A DNA stretch of 61,916 nt. Source: Paenibacillus typhae (GTDB lineage Bacteria; Bacillota; Bacilli; Paenibacillales; Paenibacillaceae). Shown here in pieces: positions 58,651 through 61,916 of this stretch. Position numbers and translations under genes: made by a program. The notes below the pieces were generated by a model that saw nothing but the letters and a program-made list of their open reading frames with translations, was not told the origin of the DNA and ran no database searches. Within the stretch, counting starts at the first letter, position 1; every line of letters starts with the position of its first letter. The stretch is taken from assembly GCF_900099765.1 (NCBI RefSeq), contig NZ_FNDX01000036.1, positions 1 through 61,916 of the forward strand, written 5' to 3'.

Positions 58651-59010
58651 CTACATATCGCTTTGTTTTAACTCATCGATGGTTTCGTCTGCTTTGCCGG
58701 TCCGGATATTGTACATTTCGAGCAGCGGAAGCACAAAAATCTTGCCGTCACCCATTTCCCCGGTCTGGGCCGTAGCAATAATAGTCTTGATCGTCTCGTC
58801 CACTTTATGGTCAGACACGACGATTTCAAGCTTGATTTTGTGGTGCAGATTGACGGTATACGATTTGCCTCTGTACACTCCGGTAGTGTTTTTTTGCTGG
58901 CCGCGCCCCTGGGCCTGTGTAACGGTGAATCCGGTGACCTCAATCGCGCGGAGTGCGTCGATGACTTCCCTAAGCTTTTCAGGACGGATGATCGCTTCAA
59001 CTTTTTTCAT
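58651..59010 (-). CDS. glnK: PII nitrogen regulatory protein (GlnK)
   Basis: A 119-residue PII trimer subunit that senses ATP/ADP and 2-oxoglutarate and plugs or releases the Amt channel. It begins MKKVEAIIRPEKLREVIDAL. T-loop residues run about 37-55 (GRGQQKNTTGVYRGKSYTV), and the B- and C-loop pieces are TAQTGEMGDGKIFVLPL and YNIRTGKAD. AGGAACG precedes the ATG. The glnK-amt gene pair is the rule across bacteria. Confidence 0.93.
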   Translation of the reverse strand: MKKVEAIIRPEKLREVIDALRAIEVTGFTVTQAQGRGQQKNTTGVYRGKSYTVNLHHKIKLEIVVSDHKVDETIKTIIATAQTGEMGDGKIFVLPLLEMYNIRTGKADETIDELKQSDM

Positions 59011-59190
59011 ATCGTTCCTCCAAAAAATCAGTGTAGCTGCAATGTGAATTGTACCACAACATTTGCACTCACAGGTATCTGATTAAAACGGAAGCTGTAA
59101 GGAATATAGAAGGAAAGATGAGCGGTGTCGCGAAATATATTTAAACAGGATTGCTCTTTAAATAATAACTTGAATAAAGGCGGACTACAC

Positions 59191-59375
59191 ATGACCATCA
59201 ATAAAAAAGACGGCAGAAAAATCACCTTACGGAGCATTTAAATCAGAAAATCGTCAGACCTAATGAAGCCGCGTATTTCATTACTCAAGCTATAGAGCTG
59301 GGGTGGAATCCTCAAGAAAAAGGTGCGCCAGCTGTTTTTGTGCTGGTTGGGGATATTTTAAAGAGTAGAATGTAG
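59191..59375 (+). pseudogene. small SMI1/SUKH-like fragment, frameshifted
   Basis: ATG 59191 opens MTINKKDGRK and soon stops. With one added A in the A5 run near 59217 the frame continues NHLTEHLNQKIVRPNEAAYF, then ITQAIELGWNPQEKGAPAVF and VLVGDILKSRM, to TAG 59373-59375. The ending resembles C-termini of small Bacillota proteins of immunity type. AAAGGCGGA precedes the ATG. The shift is -1 in a homopolymer, like the other three noted here. Confidence 0.55.
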
Positions 59376-59431
59376 CTGCACACCATAGGATTCTCTTGGT
59401 TAATCTCTGGTTTTAAAATGGGAGGGGTAAA

Positions 59432-60181
59432 GTGGACGTAATATTAGCGCTAGCAGCTTCTATACTGTATCCCGCACTACTATACAGGATATTCCGGTTC
59501 ATTCATGATAAAAGCGGGCTGCGATTGTATTGGAGTATTGTGCCGTTATGCCTCATCGTCAGCCTGACCATCCCGTTTCTGTATTCCTATATGAAGGACC
59601 CGTCCGTCTTATTTTCACTGGAGGCTATGATTGATTATTCGCTGAAATCGGGACTGCTGACCTTTCTGGTCATCCCTTCTCTTACAGCAGCCTTCATTTG
59701 CACATTGTATGGTTATCTGAGAATCAGCAGAGGGTCCGTCGCCCTAATGTCTGCAGTATGTATCGCAGGTGCGGCGGGAATCTGGTCAGGCGGGAGCGCG
59801 GTGGACCGCTTGCTGAATGAACCATCAATCGGCTGGGAGCAGCTCGGGACAAATGATATTGCCGGGGCGGGAATGTGGATCTACAGTGACGGTCAAACTG
59901 CGGAGAACCGTTACATCGAGCTGAATGAAGAGGAGACGGATCAGGTCAGAAAAATGCTTAATTCTATTCCTGAGTCTGCGGTGAATGAAATTCAGTATGC
60001 TGAACGCACATTGGCCGCGGAAATGGACATCAGGTTGATTAAGAACGATCAGCGGTCGATCCGGGTTCAATATGACAAACGGGAAATCTACGCCGCAATA
60101 ACGGATAAGCGGAGCCAAAATTATTTTTCCGTCCAATCAGCCGGGTTAAAAGACTTCTTCGATCATAAGCTGCAGGAGTGA
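59432..60181 (+). CDS. hypothetical membrane protein
   Basis: A 249-residue protein: four N-terminal membrane helices (about 3-22, 30-50, 68-92, 100-120), then a soluble domain of about 125 residues (IELNEEETDQVRKMLNSIPE, AEMDIRLIKNDQRSIRVQYD) that would lie outside or inside depending on topology. The GTG start has GGGAGGGG upstream. I do not recognise a family. It stands alone between the pseudogene and a terminator. Confidence 0.68.
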   Translation: MDVILALAASILYPALLYRIFRFIHDKSGLRLYWSIVPLCLIVSLTIPFLYSYMKDPSVLFSLEAMIDYSLKSGLLTFLVIPSLTAAFICTLYGYLRISRGSVALMSAVCIAGAAGIWSGGSAVDRLLNEPSIGWEQLGTNDIAGAGMWIYSDGQTAENRYIELNEEETDQVRKMLNSIPESAVNEIQYAERTLAAEMDIRLIKNDQRSIRVQYDKREIYAAITDKRSQNYFSVQSAGLKDFFDHKLQE

Positions 60182-60201
60182 GGGGAAGCACGGAAGAATG
60201 T

Positions 60202-60245
60202 AAAAGGCCACTGTCAGCAATGGTTTGCGGCAGTGGCTTTTTTGC
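60202..60245 (+). terminator. terminator after 59432 gene
   Basis: AAGGCCACTG pairs with CAGTGGCTTTT, then TTTTTG; the loop region is TCAGCAATGGTTTGCGG. Confidence 0.82.
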
Positions 60246-60297
60246 CCCATGGATGGTTATAGCAAGGCAAGCGGGTATTATAATAGCGGAGTAACTC

Positions 60298-60969
60298 TTA
60301 CTGTAGTCTTATCCCGTTCAGAATAAAATCCCAGTTCGAATAATCGTTCATGTCCCCCGGGACCTCGAGTGCGCACACATGCTCCATACCCCACGGCAGT
60401 TCTCGGGTAACGGTTAAATGTTCTGCCGGGTTAAGAATTAGTATCGTATAGCTTCTCCCTCTAAGCAATGTGGATAAAATCTCCCGGAGCTCATACACCT
60501 CTTCGTAGCTGGCAGACCAACGGATGAACAGGCTGCTAGTGCTCTGCACCAGATTTGCCCAGAAGCGCGTGATGCGGCGGTCCAGCTTTTGCCTGTAGAC
60601 CGGATAGAAGGATCGCCAATCCACATTCGGGATTATCGGAAAATCATGTGCGGAGATGATGTTATACTCAGTATCCCTGATAAAATAGGATTTAGAAAGA
60701 CTCTGCCCGTCCGGGCTGTCATACACCGGATTTCCATCGTTTAGATAAAAGTGGGTCTCATCCAGCCTGCTCAGATTTTCAAAAGCCATAAAGCGGTTAA
60801 AGCGGCTTTTTATCAAGCGGGTAACATCGCTAAGCGAAGCAGAGATCATCCAGTCCAGAGGCATGGAGAACTTCCGGAGACCATATCGTCTCAAATTAAT
60901 GGCAGGTGCGCAGGAGGAGCCGAGGCTGACAATGAGGTCATATTCTATTTTGATATCCTGAAGATTCAT
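60298..60969 (-). CDS. DUF1796 putative papain-like cysteine peptidase
   Basis: A 223-residue protein with the DUF1796 mark SLGSSCAPAINLRRYGLR followed by MPLDWM. The family is predicted papain-like with a Cys-His-Asp triad: here C20 in GSSC, His in ISAHDFPII (about 107) and an Asp/Asn later. No signal peptide. Homologs are scattered in Bacillota and eukaryotes; substrates are unknown. It is followed on the same strand by no other gene; upstream lies a ferritin-like gene 9 bp away, so they are probably co-transcribed. Confidence 0.8.
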   Translation of the reverse strand: MNLQDIKIEYDLIVSLGSSCAPAINLRRYGLRKFSMPLDWMISASLSDVTRLIKSRFNRFMAFENLSRLDETHFYLNDGNPVYDSPDGQSLSKSYFIRDTEYNIISAHDFPIIPNVDWRSFYPVYRQKLDRRITRFWANLVQSTSSLFIRWSASYEEVYELREILSTLLRGRSYTILILNPAEHLTVTRELPWGMEHVCALEVPGDMNDYSNWDFILNGIRLQ

Positions 60970-60978
60970 AAATGGTAT

Positions 60979-61341
60979 TCACCGTTTTGCAGCTGAATTT
61001 TGTATTAACAGATTATTGTACTTTGCTGCATGCTTTTGTTCATCAAGAATAATGCCGTACAAAGTATCCTTATAGACACCATACGGCAGGCCAAACCATA
61101 TCTTCCGGTACTTCTCAACTGCTGACAATTCACCTTGAAAGGCTTTTTGTAACCCGGAAATATACGAATCGGCCTGCTCAGGAACTTCGTTGCTGACCCC
61201 AGTCACTTCTTGTCCTGTAATTTCTCTGTACATCTGCCGGAACATTTGATTGTGCGTCCGTTCGTCATTCCGGATTACGGGAACAAAAGTTGAACTGCGG
61301 AGAATCGGATAAACGCTATGCACCGGATAAACGCTATACAT
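60979..61341 (-). CDS. ferritin-like domain protein
   Basis: A 120-residue helical protein. RNDERTHNQMFRQMYREITG, GLQKAFQGELSAVEKYRKIW and LYGIILDEQKHAAKYNNLLI contain E..H pairs spaced as metal ligands of a four-helix ferritin/rubrerythrin-like bundle. The N-terminal YSVYPVHSVYPILRS is unusual. It precedes the DUF1796 gene by 9 bp. Small ferritin-like proteins of this kind may be coat- or stress-related in spore formers; function is not known. Confidence 0.72.
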   Translation of the reverse strand: MYSVYPVHSVYPILRSSTFVPVIRNDERTHNQMFRQMYREITGQEVTGVSNEVPEQADSYISGLQKAFQGELSAVEKYRKIWFGLPYGVYKDTLYGIILDEQKHAAKYNNLLIQNSAAKR

Positions 61342-61563
61342 GAGTGTGAGCCTCCAGATTACAAGTATTTACGATAATCATATGCACACTAGCCTAATCT
61401 GTGAATGAAATGGTGCTGTCCCTTGTGATTTTTTATACTGGATTTTTTATAGACAATTAAATGTTAAGTACATACAATTTACGACATGATAGTTTTATTT
61501 TTGAGTGTATAATTACTAAAAAGGATTGTATAAGTGGAAGATACATAGTGTTATCTCTATCGA

Positions 61564-61623
61564 TGCGGTTCGGCCCCTTAATTATGGAGTCATTCTCTTA
61601 AATTCTCTGTTTCTCGCAGTTTC
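61564..61623 (-). mobile_element. IS3-family element, non-coding end
   Basis: Between the transposase stop and adjoining AT-rich DNA lies TGCGGTTCGGCCCC (from 61564), which has the look of an IS3 terminal inverted repeat, followed by TTAATTATGGAGTCATT. The other end is off the window. The 220 bp of 61342-61563 are AT-rich and show no gene. Confidence 0.55.
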
Positions 61624-61916
61624 TTAAAGTGAAATCTTTACTTCCTCCAATTGGCCTGCTTTCCACGCTGCATGGTATTGGTTGGGGCTCAATCGTTTTA
61701 AACTGCCATGAAACCGTCGCTCGTTGTAAAAACGAATATACTCGGTAACGCTCTCGTACGCTTCTTCAAAGGTTTCAAAGTACATTTTACTGTATACATC
61801 TCGCTCTAAAATGCTGTGGAAAGACTCAATATATGCGTTCATATTCGGCGTTTTGGGCGGAATTCGTTCATGAATAAGCGGCGCCTTTTCGTCCAGGCAC
61901 ATCTCTGCAAACGCAT
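61624..61916 (-). CDS. IS3-family transposase OrfB (partial)
   Basis: The C-terminal 96 residues of a DDE integrase-type transposase; the frame stays open to the window edge, so the first acidic residues are missing. PNMNAYIESFHSILERD carries the last catalytic Glu. The tail YIRFYNERRFHGSLKRLSP and NQYHAAW is the usual IS3/IS150-type ending. The element is cut by the contig end, in the same way as the IS110 at the left. Confidence 0.92.
   Translation of the reverse strand, partial: AFAEMCLDEKAPLIHERIPPKTPNMNAYIESFHSILERDVYSKMYFETFEEAYESVTEYIRFYNERRFHGSLKRLSPNQYHAAWKAGQLEEVKISL

Noticed and set aside
59028..59237. 69-residue minus-strand frame before glnK
   Set aside because: It overlaps the glnK upstream region and the plus-strand frameshifted gene, lacks a ribosome site and has no family pattern.

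Overview
The window looks like chromosome of a low-to-mid GC Gram-positive spore former, most likely Paenibacillus or a close relative. The reasons are strong AGGAGG-type ribosome sites with many GTG/TTG starts, Rex, Fur, GlnR/TnrA and LacI type operators, and a Bacillales gene set (YjlC-Ndh, PxpBCA, GlnK-Amt, CatE, NhaK-type antiporter, YitT, DUF3888, DUF3231, CotH). No rRNA, tRNA or CRISPR array was seen. Both ends lie inside insertion sequences (IS110 left, IS3 right), so this may be a whole draft contig broken at repeats.

Layout. 1-918: IS110 transposase and its upstream non-coding end. 0.9-4.3 kb (minus): VanR/VanS-like two-component system with VanY and VanZ-like genes, without vanHAX. 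4.5-6.8 kb: NarL-type two-component system followed by a YcnI copper-binding protein. 7.2-15.4 kb: a visibly AT-richer block of small orphan genes that resembles an immunity-gene array, with several frameshifted genes and a PRK06851-type double P-loop ATPase. 15.6-21.3 kb: VTC-DUF4956-CotH operon, a divergent metallophosphoesterase, and a protein with a basic Ser/Lys/Arg-rich tail. 22-27.3 kb: small enzymes and regulators (SDR/LysR, hydrolase-DUF2239, nitroreductase). 27.4-33.1 kb: Rex-controlled yjlC-ndh, SGNH hydrolase, map, PfpI-like protein, HEAT protein, Rrf2 regulator. 33.5-40.4 kb: catechol dioxygenase, Na+/H+ antiporter, acetyltransferase, ThrE pair, YitT, DUF3231. 40.4-48.4 kb: carbohydrate genes (AraC/GH127; LacI/cellobiose phosphorylase). 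48.6-54.4 kb: ABC-LytTR regulator plus ABC-2 exporter, then an iron-siderophore binding protein next to an AraC regulator carrying the same binding domain. 54.4-59 kb: pxpBCA and glnK-amt. 59-61.9 kb: small genes and a partial IS3.

The most unusual signal is a family of three intergenic elements (6966-7155, 15383-15571, 44376-44564). Each has four 25-bp imperfect palindromes (11-bp arms, 3-bp centre) with centre spacings of 51, 62 and 51-52 bp. The architecture is conserved while the sequence differs between loci. Two of them bracket the AT-rich island. Other notable signals are 9-bp direct repeats at 21-bp period just after the LytTR gene, a 16-bp perfect inverted repeat burying a start codon at 43583, a shared 19-bp operator at an Rrf2 gene and catE, a double TACCCGGGTA operator on a good promoter, and four single-base (-1) frameshifts, three of them in homopolymer runs.
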